Positions 52,860 to 64,000 of a stretch of DNA of 64,000 bases are shown one piece after another. The DNA lies in the NCBI RefSeq assembly GCF_019112545.1, contig NW_025064880.1:1307719-1371718 (forward strand), read 5' to 3'. A program made the position numbers and the translations under genes. Source of the stretch: Guyanagaster necrorhizus. Lineage: Eukaryota; Basidiomycota; Agaricomycetes; Agaricales; Physalacriaceae. The stretch's first letter is position 1; every line of letters starts with the position of its first letter. The notes beneath the pieces are model-generated. The model was not told where the DNA came from and did no database searches. It was given only the letters and a program-made list of their open reading frames with translations.

Positions 52860-55800
52860 CTATGCCATTTCGTCCAACTCTGCATCATCCTGCCCAACCT
52901 CTTCCACGAAATCACTGACCACATCTTGCAGTTCCCTCACAAGATTATCTCTGTCCCATGCAGAACGATGGCGCCAAATACATCCCAGACACATAGCACG
53001 CAACTGTTCGAGCTGCTCCACAGTAAGCGAAGACGTATTCCCGCGCAGACTACCTTGTAATTGTGATATGAGGCCTTCATCGACATGGAATTCGGGTAGC
53101 GGAGTAGGTGTTCTTTCGATAAGGATTGGTGAGGGCTCTTTCTCAGGTACAGGAGAGATGCTTTTAGGTGCTGGTGAAGGATCCTTCATTGCTGGGTTGA
53201 CCTCGGGTGCAAAAGGGTTCTCGGGGTCGTGAATAGGAGCGGGAGGAATAGCTGAAGGCCTGGCGACAGGAGGAGTAGGTTCCCACTGTCCCATAATACT
53301 AGTACCAACGGGAGCAGGGTTAAGGATCGAGTTAAAGTTTGACGGTCGAGTAGTTACAGGATCGGCCGCCATGGCTTCAGGTTGCATATTCGTATATGCA
53401 GAGGCGTGGGAATATGAGGGCATATTCGAGTAAGAGGGCATCGAATGCTCGTTCCTGTATGAGGGCATTGGATGTTGATTCATATACGGTGGCACCGACT
53501 GCTCAGTCCCATATAGTGGCATCGGCTGCCCATTCGGATACGAAGACATTGATGGTGTTGGCTGGTATGAGGACATCGAACGCTCAGGCATATATAGAGG
53601 CAAGGCATGATGCATTGAAGGTCCAGGAACCGGGAACGGGGCGGGCTGAGGGTAAAGAGAAGGAGCACCCTGCTCATTGAAAGATGGTTGACCATTCGGT
53701 AATTGAGGGTATAGAGGCTGCATCGCTGGAATAGGTTGCATCGATTGATCGAATGAGGGTACTTCGAATCGCACTCGAGGTGGAGAAACAAGATTTAGAG
53801 GATCGCTATCATCCGGATCGCCGTCCGCGTCCGCGTCCCCGTCGGCGTCACCATCAAGCAACTTTGTTCGCTTAGCATCGCGACCCTCTCCGTTCTCTTC
53901 TTCTGATCCATTCGAGTCGAGCACTTGTCCATCCGCCCTCTGCCGCTTCAAGCTGCGTTCCAACCTCACAGGATCGGTAAGCGCAAGCTCTGGCTGCTGG
54001 CCGTTGTTTCGGGCACTTCTACGTGCAGTGACGACAGCAGCCTCTGTCGCTTTGCCCTTCTCCTTCTGCTTGTTCTTCTTATACTCTTCGCGGCGCTTTC
54101 TCTCCCTTGGCGCCATCCGCTCACACTCAGCACGAATGTGAGGATCAAATTCCTGGAATATGACCTCTGCTGCGGTGAACAGCGCTTGAGCCTTTAATAA
54201 GCGCTCATGATCGTCCTTGGTAAAACAACAGACTGAGGCATTATGGACAATTTTCCCAATGTCGTCTAGGAAGTCTTGAGGAGTGAGATACCGATCATTG
54301 TAAATTTCGATGTGCATCCTATCAAGGTCTATGTCGTACAATTGAGGTCGTGGGGCAACCTGCTCAGGGACAGGCGGTCCTGGAACAATGCCATTGACAT
54401 GTCCATTCACAAGAGGCCGCGGTGCTTGCTCTTCTAGAGCAATTTCAATGACACCATTTGGTTCCGCCTGGCCTTCAACTGTCGCTGGGACGGCTTGAGC
54501 AACCGCCGGCTCTAGGAATGCATTGTTAAACATTTCGAATGGATACTCATCCTTTGCAAATATGGATAAGCATACTACCTCCCAAAAGAAATGGAAGTTA
54601 CTTACGGTAGCTCGTTTAGTAAATCGCTTAAATTTCCGCTTCAAGTCAGCCAGGATAGGTCCGAGCCGGCCCTTCAATGAGGTTATGACACGATGATCAC
54701 TCTCGATCTGCATCGCGATTTCAGCAGCGGTCAGTTGACGAGGTTCTGGCGGTGGCGCTATCGGCAGCTCCTCAAGGATACGCTTTTTCCTTTTGATGCC
54801 GTCCGCAAACATGTTGGGAGGCCTCCGGATGTCCTTGATGAGACCGTCGAAAAATTGTTCTCGATGCAGGGCAGTGGGGACAAGCAACTCGACTCGATTA
54901 TCTTTAGTGGGGCCGAACCACGACTTGACGTCACGGGGTAGGTCCATGAACCTACCGTCAACGATGGCTAACAGAAGAACGGGGTCTGTAGGTGCCAGGG
55001 TATCAAGCATGGCGCGGACGGTGGATCGAGACGTTTCGGACACAGCTGCACACCAGCCCACAAGAGAGGGTATATAAATGACGGAGGGCTGGTGTCGTTT
55101 CGCCTCCACGAATAATTGAACGATGGCGGCTTCGACGGTCTGTTCATGATCAGTTGATGAAAGTAAGAGTTTCATGACTACTCACTCTTGTGGAGTCGCC
55201 CATCAGGGTACCCAATTCAAGGCTTTGGACGTGATAGCCTTCCAAGTGGTGTAGAATGGCTGCGCCGATGTACCCTTGGCCCATTCCTGGCGGTCCATAA
55301 AGTAACATTCTGGGTCGATGTATTCGCAAAGTGGCCATGGCTAAAGCCGGGTCAAATCAAATAGGTGAGGGAGCAAAAAAGGGCTTACATTGTGACAGCA
55401 ATTCACGCTCCAAAGCACCAGCTTCATCATCATCATCATATTCCGCTTCCTCCAAAGCGGAAAGCTTTTTTTCAACGGGAAGCACACGCTCAATTACGGC
55501 TTTGGCTTTTTCAAATGTCTCGGAGAGTAAAGGTTCAAATTGCGGCGGTAATGGTGTAGCAGAGGAAGATGACGAGCGGGCAGACGATGGAATCATCTCT
55601 GAAAATAAGTTTTATGACGTGCTATACGAAGCGGTAAGAAAAAGACACACTCTTGATTGAAATCATAAAGTCCCTCAAGCCAACTCCAATGGTTTCAGGC
55701 TTAAGTAAAAGCCGGTCATTAGACTTGTAAATCTGCGGATACTTGCGCTGTACAGCATTCAATGCGGCTTCCGTACATAATGCCTGAGATTTCAGTCAGT

Positions 55801-57797
55801 CCCAAGGAATAGGTAAAAGACAGGAGCGAGAGTGCCCACCCTCAAGTCTGCACCACCATAGCCTTTGGTCATTTTAGCCAGACCTTTGATCTTCTCTGAA
55901 CCGTCCTCTCCAGACCACCCTTCCCAGTCTTTCGTCATGATACTTAGAATCCTTTCTCGTGCATCAATCTTGGGCAACGGGAAGTAAAATTCTCTGTCAA
56001 ACCGTCCAGGTCGTCTGAGAGCAGGATCGATGGCATCGGGTCGATTCGTTGCTCCAATAACAATTACCTGTCCTCGTCCATCCATACCATCCATGAGAGC
56101 TAACAACGTGGAAACTATTGAGGCATGTATCTGGTCCTGCTTCGACGACCGGACCGGCGCCAAACCATCTATCTCGTCGAAGAATATTATAGAAGGCTGA
56201 CAAGCACGAGCTTCTTCGAATAATAGGCGAAGTTGCCGCTCAGCTTCACCGACCCATTTGGAAAGGGCATCAGCGCCCTTCCGCATGAAAAAAGCTGAAG
56301 GAAAGTATCAGACTAGGATCCGGATAAAGAGAGATCAAATCACATATTTGTTTGCCATTCGAACGACAGCTCGCAGCAAGAGCTCGAGCAAGAAGAGTCT
56401 TTCCTGTACCAGGGGGTCCATGAAATAGAACACCTCGAGGTGGAGTGACATTAAATCGTTGGAAGACTTCAGGATATAGTAGAGGCAAAAGAGTCATTTC
56501 CTTCAGGGAGTGAATATCTGGAGGAAATAAGCAACAAGAACGGAGTAGAGATGTGACTACTCACGATCATCCAGCCCACCGACTTCGTCAAAGGTTACAT
56601 TCACATTGACACCCAAGGGGTCTGCATCCGCGAGAGCTGGGAACATGACGGTATGAGCACAAAAGTCCAACTTGCAGGTCCAAGAAAGAACGCACCAGCA
56701 TCGGTGATTTTCCCTAAATTTGACGGCGTCCCAGCCGCCGCGAAATCGGGCGGTATTAGACCATTGCCGCCTGCAGCGACACCGCCGTCGAAGGCGCCCA
56801 TACCAAAGCGCTTACGGGGAGTCCTCGTAGGCGCATCAGAGTCAGAATCGTCACCCGCACCACCCATACCCATCCACTTCGAAAGCTCTGCACCACTTGC
56901 ACTCCAGCCCAATCCTTTTGGCTTCCGCCCTCCGCCATAACCGTTTCGTCCATGGCTTTTGGCCGGTTTCACAGCGGGTCTGGACATCTCCTCTAGCGGA
57001 GGCGGGATAGCGTAATTGATCCTTTGTCGCTGACGCAGAGCATATGGCTTTCCATCATCCCCTTCCTCCATATCTTGATCCCCTTCTGCATCCTCGGCAT
57101 CATGGGTTTCTGGAGGCTCCAAATCTGACGATGTGCCAGGCGCGTCGTCAAGCGACCCGTCAGCAGACGCAGATGCACCAGAAGATGTATGAGCTTCGTA
57201 GTCGGCATCGTGATTATGATTGCGCAGAGCCCGTTTAGCTGCTCGCACCGAACGCATTTCAGCCTGGGTGGGCCGGCTGGGCTCTTTGCGGGACCGCAAC
57301 CTAGTCTTAGGACCGGTCTTGTCCTTGTCGTCGTCCTCGACGACGAAATCACGGAGGTTGCGTATCTTCCGGCCAGTTCGACGTGGGCCATGTTCCTCTT
57401 CCTCATCGTCCCCATCATCGTCCCCAGCAGCTACGTCCCCGTCGTTGAAGAGTTGATCCGCAGAGGCAACGTCGCCGGCTATGACAGGGTCATCATCGCT
57501 CTCAGCATATGAATGCTTTGCAACCGTTCGACCACTACGCGTCTTTGTCAACTCAGGTTTAGACGGTTCTTCGACGTCGGCTGGTGGTCCCGACAGTTGG
57601 TCGTCGGATGATTTGTCGCTACCGCCATCATGGTATTCAGATCCTGAAGGAGCGCTTTCAGATCCGCGAGAATGTCTTGAAGACCTACGGAGTTGAACAA
57701 CCATTGGAGGTATCTTTAAGGTAACTTTTTGCAGCAATGGCGGGGTATGCTGTGAAGAGGCGTGCTGATCCGCGGGTGAGGGTTGGGGCATAAACAC
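52860..57797 (-). CDS. YTA7: Yta7/ATAD2-type AAA ATPase with bromodomain
   Basis: Nine exons: 56696..57797, 56565..56636, 56344..56517, 55840..56294, 55651..55783, 55389..55598, 55186..55340, 54606..55139 and 52860..54551; 1508 aa. The acidic, basic and Ser-rich N-terminus has about 340 residues. AAA1 is canonical: [18 protein letters not shown] and [20 protein letters not shown]. In AAA2 the Walker A lysine is missing (GPPGMGQG), as in family members where AAA2 is inactive. A bromodomain-like region ([19 protein letters not shown]) follows, then a long disordered tail with Asp/Gly and Met/Pro/Ser/Tyr repeats and a C-terminal helix. Family knowledge: a nuclear histone H3-H4 chaperone and segregase that regulates nucleosome density. 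The 54-bp intron 54552..54605 is stop-free and in frame, so it may be misread as coding. Confidence 0.92.
53395..53625 (-). repeat. Degenerate 30-36 bp repeats in the Yta7 tail
   Basis: The coding strand repeats units encoding (M)PSY or PLY plus N/Q/H-x2 several times, for example [13 protein letters not shown]. On the + strand the words GAGGGCAT and CATATA/CGGTGGCA recur. A separate short Asp/Gly/Ala run lies at 53815..53860. Confidence 0.65.
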
Positions 57798-58434
57798 GTC
57801 ACTGGCGTAGCTTGCAAACTATGACTGTCGACGTATTAGAAGGAAGGATATGGAAACGACTAGGCAGCGCTGTGGGCGCCGTCGCGCACGACGATGAAGA
57901 AATTCAAGAGGAGTAGACCTTTGTCTTTATTTGGCAACGTCATTTGCTTTGTTTGTCCACTGATGTTGTAATCTGGCTGAACGTGTTCGGATGATCCTCC
58001 TCGAGGAAGGTCTGCCTGCCTCCACACCTCAGGACGCCTCATCTCGCTTTGACGCTGCATGAAGCAAACTGTTGGAAAGCGCATGGAAGACGACGACCGA
58101 CTCCGGCCCCCTTTCCAGCCATTTTTCAGCAGAAAAAAGGGGTAAAAGCGAGAAAATGCTGCTGGATCGTGGGTCCAAAAGTTCCGAGATGGGCGTTTGA
58201 GACAAGAGCCTTGGAAATCGTTTTCAAGGCAGAGCTCAATTTCGACGATTGTGTCCGGTTACATCCGTGTGAAGTACAATGTCACTTGTGATGCGTGACA
58301 ACATTGTGCCAACTTAACACCATTACTGAGGATGTGTTAACAGATCTCACCTATTGTGCACATTTCAACCACCCAACTATGTCACTCTATCCATCTGGAG
58401 CAGCTGCAGCAGTATAATATCCAGCTCGCCTTCA
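57798..58434. other. Intergenic between Yta7 and the next + gene
   Basis: This holds the promoters of both divergent genes. Frames at 57860..58084 (-) and 58049..58291 (+) show no motif. No TATA box is convincing. Confidence 0.4.
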
Positions 58435-59826
58435 GAGACAAGGCTTCGCATTGCGGTTGAACGTTTGCGTGTACTGGAGGATCGCATCCAGACACTCAGA
58501 GGCCAAAAAAAGGCAAGGCGTGGCAGGGCGGCAGGCGTGCAAGAGACGCTCCTTGCAGCAATCGAGGCGCAGGAATCGAAAACGGAACAGCTACGTAGGT
58601 TTCTGGTGCTGCTATCAGAACTGAAGTACTACGAACGCATCCGAGCGGAGAAGACGGAGGCTTGGCAGGTTGATCTGCATGAGGATCTCGCTGAAGTTCT
58701 GGTCGACCTTGTCAAGCACGCTAGCGCCAGGCGAGGCTCATATTGGAACGAAATCATCTCCCAAGTCATTGTTCCTGTTCCTTATCCCGAATATCCTGAC
58801 GCCATTCAAGAAACTTCTTGCTTCTCGTAAACAGAGAAAAGGATCGCAAATGTTTGCAGATTTCTGGCAAAATATCGCTCAGAAAGATAGTCGGAATACA
58901 GACGTAACTTGTCCTACGCCTTCCAAACGCCCTCAGGCCTTGCATCAGAGTGCGAGGCTCCCAGGTCGATGATTTCTTGAGGATCAAGAGGGGGGATTCT
59001 GTTGTAGCAGAACCCGGCAACTGCAGACTTTCGGTGTCTTTCTCTGAGGCTGTATCTTTATCCCCGCTTCGCACTATGCATCCATCTTCCTGCTATTCTC
59101 TTCGCTCGGACCTGTGCAAGTTCAGCGAAGACTGCTCATCATTCCTTCATTCTACGAAACCAGATCCGCCAGCTAAGACATCTGTTTTTGGAAGATCTCG
59201 GAAAGTATCTACCCGCGACTTGTCTACTACTCAGATACCCATACTACCTCCCACCCCTTCGCAATATACATTCGCTCTCCCTTCAAGCAGAAGCGACTAC
59301 ATGTCTATCAAACATGCCCTCCAATCTCTCGACCGAATTTGCTCTTCAATGGATGGCGGGGCTAGCTCTGAAACTTTGGCGATTGATTCACTGCCTTTCC
59401 ATCCAACTCCTATAATCCACGCATCAGCTTTCTCAGGAATCATTAAGAGCAACTCCAGGGTGCGGCGCTGTTGAGATTTTCCCTGAAGGCTTCACTGCAT
59501 CGCTTCCTCAATTCCGTGTGCTGGCAGTTCCTCCTACCACATCTCTTCCTGGTATGACTCTGATTGAAGCGCTCCTTTATACGCCTCCGAAAAAATCAAG
59601 GTTATCCATCTTGAAGAGGATCGCTCCAATTGGTCAGATGAGACTTTCCTTCAATCCAAAGCCAAAGGTATCTTCTCTACGGGGTCCAGTGGCCAAACCA
59701 CCAGCTTTCAAGGAGGTCCCGACTCGCGGCAAAGAGAATCTTCCCATCGAGATGAAGCAGATAAACAGTAGAAAGTTGAAGCCTATTCGGAGTTTGGGAT
59801 GCTTGGGGCCCAAAACTCAGAATTAA
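58435..59826 (+). CDS. Unknown coiled-coil protein with KEN box, model incomplete
   Basis: Approximate limits. The first open segment (58435..58758) encodes a long charged coiled coil (AVERLRVLEDRIQTL, then ELKYYERIRAEK). A 46-bp intron 58759..58804 joins it to KLLASRKQRKGSQMFADFW; another at about 58969..59014 may join to a Ser/Pro/Thr-rich segment. A last segment in another frame (to TAA 59826) encodes MTLIEALLYTPPKKSRLSIL and contains a KEN motif (GKENLP), a possible APC/C degron. The start codon and the join between 59210 and 59460 remain unsolved, and no family is recognised. A cell-cycle role is only a guess from the KEN box. Confidence 0.45.
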
Positions 59827-60100
59827 GTTTTGGTCCTCATATATAATGCCTGCGTATCTATGTATTACTTGTAACAATAATCAGAGCATTCAGCCAGGTC
59901 CAAGCGCAGCCATGCGTTAAGATTTGCCACCTTGATTTATATTATTATTACTGCCGCCGGTCTTCCGCAGCGTTTCACCTTGTTTCACGATTGACGTCGC
60001 GTCACTTGTCCGCAGCACGAAAGGAAGTATAACTTTGCTGCTGTTACACAGGACTGCGTAGCAAGAATTCTTTTGCTTTCTTCCTTGTCTTTCCTTTCAG

Positions 60101-61290
60101 ATGATACTGGACGAGAAATGCATTCTTGCACCGCCTCCTCCTTATGTCCAGGCTACTGCAGGAGGCTGCCCGCTTCGTCGCCGGTCAGACTTGACACTCT
60201 CGTCCCTCCCATCCCATCTTTTACTTCAAGTTGTCTACTGTACATTCCCCCTTGAGGATGGCGAGCACGACAGCGACTCTAAAGCTGTCAGACAGCGGGA
60301 GAATCTGCACTGGTTGGAAAAGTCGTTGAGACTGGTGAATAGAGCGCTGTACATTGGTATGTATCACCATCTACACTGTTCCACAGTATCTAATGCCGAC
60401 TGTCAGCTTGTATGCATATATTAAGGTCGACGTATCTCCCAGCATACGACCGTCTCGTACGACCGCCATATACCTCGGATCCATTCCCTACCTCTTCGGT
60501 TTCCGAGACCCAATCATCCACTTCCCCATTATTCACCCACCATCGAGAACTAGCGACTCTCGATCGCTTCATTTCTCTGCTGGCGCATGAAGACCGCCTC
60601 CTAGACGCGTCAGACCTTCATTTACCTCGTGAAGAGGCTTACAAGGATCTTTTCGACCTTGTGCAGCCAAAGAGCCGGCTGGAGGACTTGATAGCAGAAC
60701 AAGGATGTAGTTGTGGTGTTGTGGTCTTTGACCGTCTGCGCTCGAAAGGCCATCGTTCAACTAACAGTGGCTTGTCGGTCGTGTCAGTCTCGTCGGCAAT
60801 GACGTCGACGTCGACGCTCAGTTCTCCCCACGATTCGACTTCTTCAATCAAGAAACACTATGATAACGAGCTCACTTCTTCGTCGCCGATGCTGTCCATG
60901 CAAACACCTCCTAAAGTAAAGCAGAAGAAGTCCTCATTTAACCTGTTCTCTTTCCGACGTTCCAAGAAATCCATCACCCCTCCTCCGCCTGTTCCCGCCC
61001 AGAAATACTCCATAGATCCCATTCCATTTTCCACCCTAACCGTCTCTTTCTCTCCAAAGAGCGTAGGCCTTGTGTATACCCCTCCTCCCCAGGCTCTGTA
61101 TTCTGCTTTTACCACCTGTTCATCCTTTCCCTATGGAGGAAGCACGTATGGGTCCTTGAGTGTGAGCATGAACGCCAATGTTCTGCGAAAAAAGACGCTC
61201 GTCGAAATCAGCAGAGCCAGAGATGAGCCTCTCGAGGTCAGCGCTAACCGATTGGTGCAGTCCTTGAAAGCGTGGCTTGAAGAAAACTAG
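60101..61290 (+). CDS. Conserved-looking protein of unknown function, Ser/Pro-rich
   Basis: Two exons, 60101..60356 and 60407..61290, with a 50-bp intron; 379 aa. The N-terminal third is folded-looking: MILDEKCILAPPPPY, a SLPSHLLLQVVY helix and RALYIACMHILRSTYLPAYD. Then comes an acidic helical part (LLAHEDRLLDASDLHLPREEAYKDLF), then a long Ser/Thr/Pro region with a basic patch (KVKQKKSSFNLFSFRRSKKS). It ends with VGLVYTPPP and a final helix LVQSLKAWLEEN. No catalytic motif or transmembrane segment is seen. I recognise no named family. The start ATG is the first in frame after a pyrimidine-rich leader. Confidence 0.75.
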
Positions 61291-61569
61291 AGTATCTCCC
61301 ACTTTTTGGATAGCCGAAATCTGTGCATCTCCCTTCGTGTCGTCGTAATATTCACAAAGACGTGTATTGACGGAGTTTTCCATTCTTACCGGTGCAGGGT
61401 CTTATATCCATATTCACTCATATCTAGAATATTTTTGTCTCCCGTATTTTCGCATATGTAGGATAGCAGCAGTACGTAACAAGGGGTGTGTAAAATATAA
61501 CAGCGAGGCATAAAATGAAACAATATTTTCTACAGACGTACCTTGTCGTCGCGAGCAGCCGTCACGATC
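61291..61569. other. Convergent 3' region
   Basis: AT-rich sequence between two converging genes; only terminator/polyadenylation functions are expected. No gene is seen. Confidence 0.5.
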
Positions 61570-64000
61570 TCATGGTTCTTTCTCCAGACTGCCTCCATCC
61601 CTACGAGGCTCTGATAACTTATCGACATTGCCTTCCTCGTGGTTTAACATTTCTCTCGCGTATGGCGGAGCCCATCTTTCATCGGGGAATACGCCAGAGG
61701 AACTTTGTCTCCCCAAAAAACCCCTTGTGACCGGTATGTGGGCATACTCGGGGGGATAAATGGGAACTGGGAATCTGTCAAAGTATTGGGGTACTGTGGC
61801 CGAAATGGATGTTCTGAGAACTCACAGAGTAGAAGTAGCCCAGTAAACCGTCATGCTGATGGCCACTGAGATAATCCACCCGTTGTTGAACATTCTGATG
61901 ACAATGATATTAACCTGTAGGTAACGTAAGGGTCATCTGCTGCGAAAAAAACACGGCAGATTGCACCAAGTTTTCGTTGTAGCTTCCAATTAGTCCCGGG
62001 AACGGAATAAAGGACCCGCATATCCAGGCAAGAATCCCTCGCCAGTTGATGCCAAAGAAACCATACCAATACGGTGCGGAAGGATCTGTGGTGTACAAGG
62101 AAGGAACGTGGAAGTTCTCCTTCCTCACAACAAAATAGTCGCACCACATGACGCCCATTAAAGAACCCATAAAGACGTTCTGTTTCCCATCAAGTTCATT
62201 TGTCTATCTGGGTAGGGTAAACGAAGAAGCGCTCACATAGCTCCCAAGGAATGTCAAGAATTGGGCTGCATTTGTCAGGAAGTTCCATGGAGTGATCGCC
62301 AAACCTAAAATCGCGCAAAGGACCTGCCCTCGTCTGATGTTGAACCAGCGAGGAAAGATACCAGTAATGTCAGCACCGAACGGAATGGAGTTGGCGCTAA
62401 TCTGTGAATCATCTTGTTAGCAGATTAGAGATATATCTCACGAGCGTCTCTTACATTGGTAAGAGCGGTGCCTCCTACAAAAGTGATAGCGACAAGGAAG
62501 CACAGAGTGCGTGCACTAGCGTTCCAATTATGATCAAGGATTAAGTCGAGCTGAACAACATCTGGCTCAGGATAAATCTGGATCGTAAAATTTCCTACCT
62601 GATCCCACAGATTCCACGTAGACGAACCCTAGGGAAGTTTTCAGTGTGAAGAACACATGAAGAAAAAAACCCTTACACCATACAGTATTTGAATCGCGGA
62701 TGTAGTACCAATGGATAGCTATCCGCGATATGTTATACGTCGAACAGTAATAACCATATGCTTCGTTACTCACGAAGAATATCAAAACTTTGACAAGGAA
62801 GGCAGCTATCACCTGGGGATAACTTGCATCGAAAGGGGCTCTCGCATATCGCGTGAGATCCGGTTGAGAAATGAGCATCTGCAGGAGTGTCACATGTCGT
62901 ACATGTTTGCAATCTCAAGGATGAACACACCGGAGAAATACCGCTCATAACGACATTGATACCCTGCATCCAAGCCCATCCTATCCTGAGAGACAGAGAT
63001 AATCGGTCTATAATCAATAGATGAGGAAACGTGACGCACTCGCTTTCGGAAACTTTGGTATCTGTCGCCAGAGTAGATTTCGACAGTCCGCCAGCGGTAT
63101 AGCTAGGAGAGATGGTCAGTAGACTAAAAGCCGATGTACATGTGCTCACATTGCCCAGGTGCAGAGTCCGATAGCGCAAGGAGGTAAGACAAAGGCTTTG
63201 ATTTCAAACGCCAACCTGATCGCGCGGGGATGAACAAACATTAAAGGGATCGTGATTATATAGTAAATCATAAAGGCGGCAAACACTTGAACGGTGATGT
63301 TAGCGGAATCTGGAAACAGGGACATCTTGGTTATCCACTTGTATCCGAAAATGCATCTGAAGCAGATGCTGAGTAGACAACCGGCATAATATGATTGGAT
63401 CCCGTAATCTTCCAATGCGCGGAACGTCAATTGACAAAGTGAAGGATAACTAATAACTTACAGACGGCAGCAACGAGGGAACGAAGAGCCACGAAGAAAT
63501 ATCCAGCATAGACACCCATTGAAGATCGGATGTAGACCGGGTATCCTATGTGGAATACTGAACCGGGGTGGGAGGCAAAGATAATCGCCTACGTGATTTT
63601 ATCAGAAAAAAGATGCAAGATGGTATGACAGTGCTTACAATGGAAGTAATAACAGAACCAATGATGGCTACACCCATTGCGTGCTCAAAACTCAGACCGA
63701 GTGATATGAGGGAGGACCCAGATGCCCATCTATAAAAAGACCTTGTAAAAGATCGAGGGTAATGTATTCATTTCTTACTGACCCATTCGCGTTAAAAGAG
63801 CTACCCCACCAGAGGGAGACATAATCGTACCATCTCCAGGTCCTCTGGAAATTGAGAGACTACTCAGCTCCGTAATATCGTCGTAGGCTATTGAAATCAC
63901 CTCCGTCTTAGACGTAGGATCTAGATCTATATCCAAGTATGCGTTGAACTAATAATTAAGACACATAGAATGGAAAGCTAACCTTCATTACTCCACTGAT
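61570..64000 (-). CDS. NCS1 family permease (nucleobase/vitamin transporter), partial
   Basis: The gene runs off the right edge, so its 5' end is missing. Segments on the minus strand give the NCS1 signature: RTWRWYDYVSLWWGSSFN (TM1), SLGLSFEHAMGVAIIGS, PVYIRSSMGVYAGYFF, RALEDYGIQSYYAG, MNVVMSG-like INVVMSGISP, QPDLTRYARAP, ISANSIPFGADITG and FGINWRGILAWICGSFIP. About twelve transmembrane helices are split over many exons with introns of about 50 bp. The last exon encodes a soluble tail (DRFPVPIYPPEYAHIP...) and ends at TGA 61570..61572. Family knowledge: proton symporters for uracil, allantoin, cytosine/purine, thiamine or pyridoxine. The substrate cannot be told from sequence. Confidence 0.85.

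Noticed and set aside
61515..61730. + strand 71-codon open frame
   Set aside because: It is antisense to the C-terminal tail exon of the NCS1 permease, which has a good stop and composition.
1..64000. tRNA, rRNA, CRISPR arrays and transposons
   Set aside because: No B-box-like GGTTCGA with a foldable cloverleaf, no rRNA core sequence, no spaced direct repeats and no transposase, reverse transcriptase or terminal repeats were found by reading; a dedicated scan would be decisive.

Overview
The window reads as nuclear DNA of a filamentous basidiomycete, most likely an agaricomycete. The evidence is compact genes on both strands, very many short GT-AG introns (about 170 traced by hand, nearly all 45-60 bp, branch points like CTAAC/CTAAT), short intergenic gaps, and typically fungal genes (34-residue metallothionein, fungal-type HRQ1, CYC3 haem lyase, NCS1 permease). 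All exon joins come from reading frames, splice sites and remembered family motifs; no alignment or RNA evidence was available. I saw no rRNA, tRNA, CRISPR array or intact transposon.

Layout. 0.3-9.1 kb: SR-rich protein (-), SSF1 ribosome biogenesis factor (+), SYF1 splicing factor (-) and BET4 Rab prenyltransferase alpha subunit (+). 9.3-9.5 kb: a tiny three-exon metallothionein (-). 10.3-17.8 kb: an EDC4/Ge-1 mRNA-decapping scaffold (+) and the SRP receptor alpha subunit (+). 18-25.4 kb: a Ser/Thr-rich membrane protein (-), glyoxalase II (+), SFT2 Golgi protein (-) and an intron-rich Argonaute (-) with its catalytic Asp/Asp/His residues present. 25.4-32.5 kb: a gene-poor island with at most weak hypothetical genes and a diverged pair of duplicated segments. 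32.5-44 kb: PDX1 vitamin B6 synthase (-), two unknown proteins (+), cytochrome c haem lyase (-), nitronate monooxygenase (+), a DUF3445 haem protein (+), a metallophosphoesterase (-) and an alpha/beta hydrolase (+). 44.4-57.8 kb: HRQ1 helicase (33 exons, +), an SCYL2-type pseudokinase (-) and a Yta7/ATAD2 AAA-bromodomain protein (-). 58.4-64 kb: two unknown proteins (+) and an NCS1 permease (-) running off the right end.

The genes are mostly housekeeping (splicing, mRNA decay, secretion, translation, chromatin, DNA repair, cofactor synthesis) and do not form one pathway or a metabolic cluster. The most unusual feature is gene architecture: several exons are only 3-9 nt long (including an exon that is just the ATG start codon of BET4), there are two GC-AG introns, introns of 34 bp and possibly 28 bp, and several stop-free introns whose length is a multiple of three. 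These features hide real coding sequence from ORF-based annotation. I did not find evidence for a previously undescribed multi-gene system.
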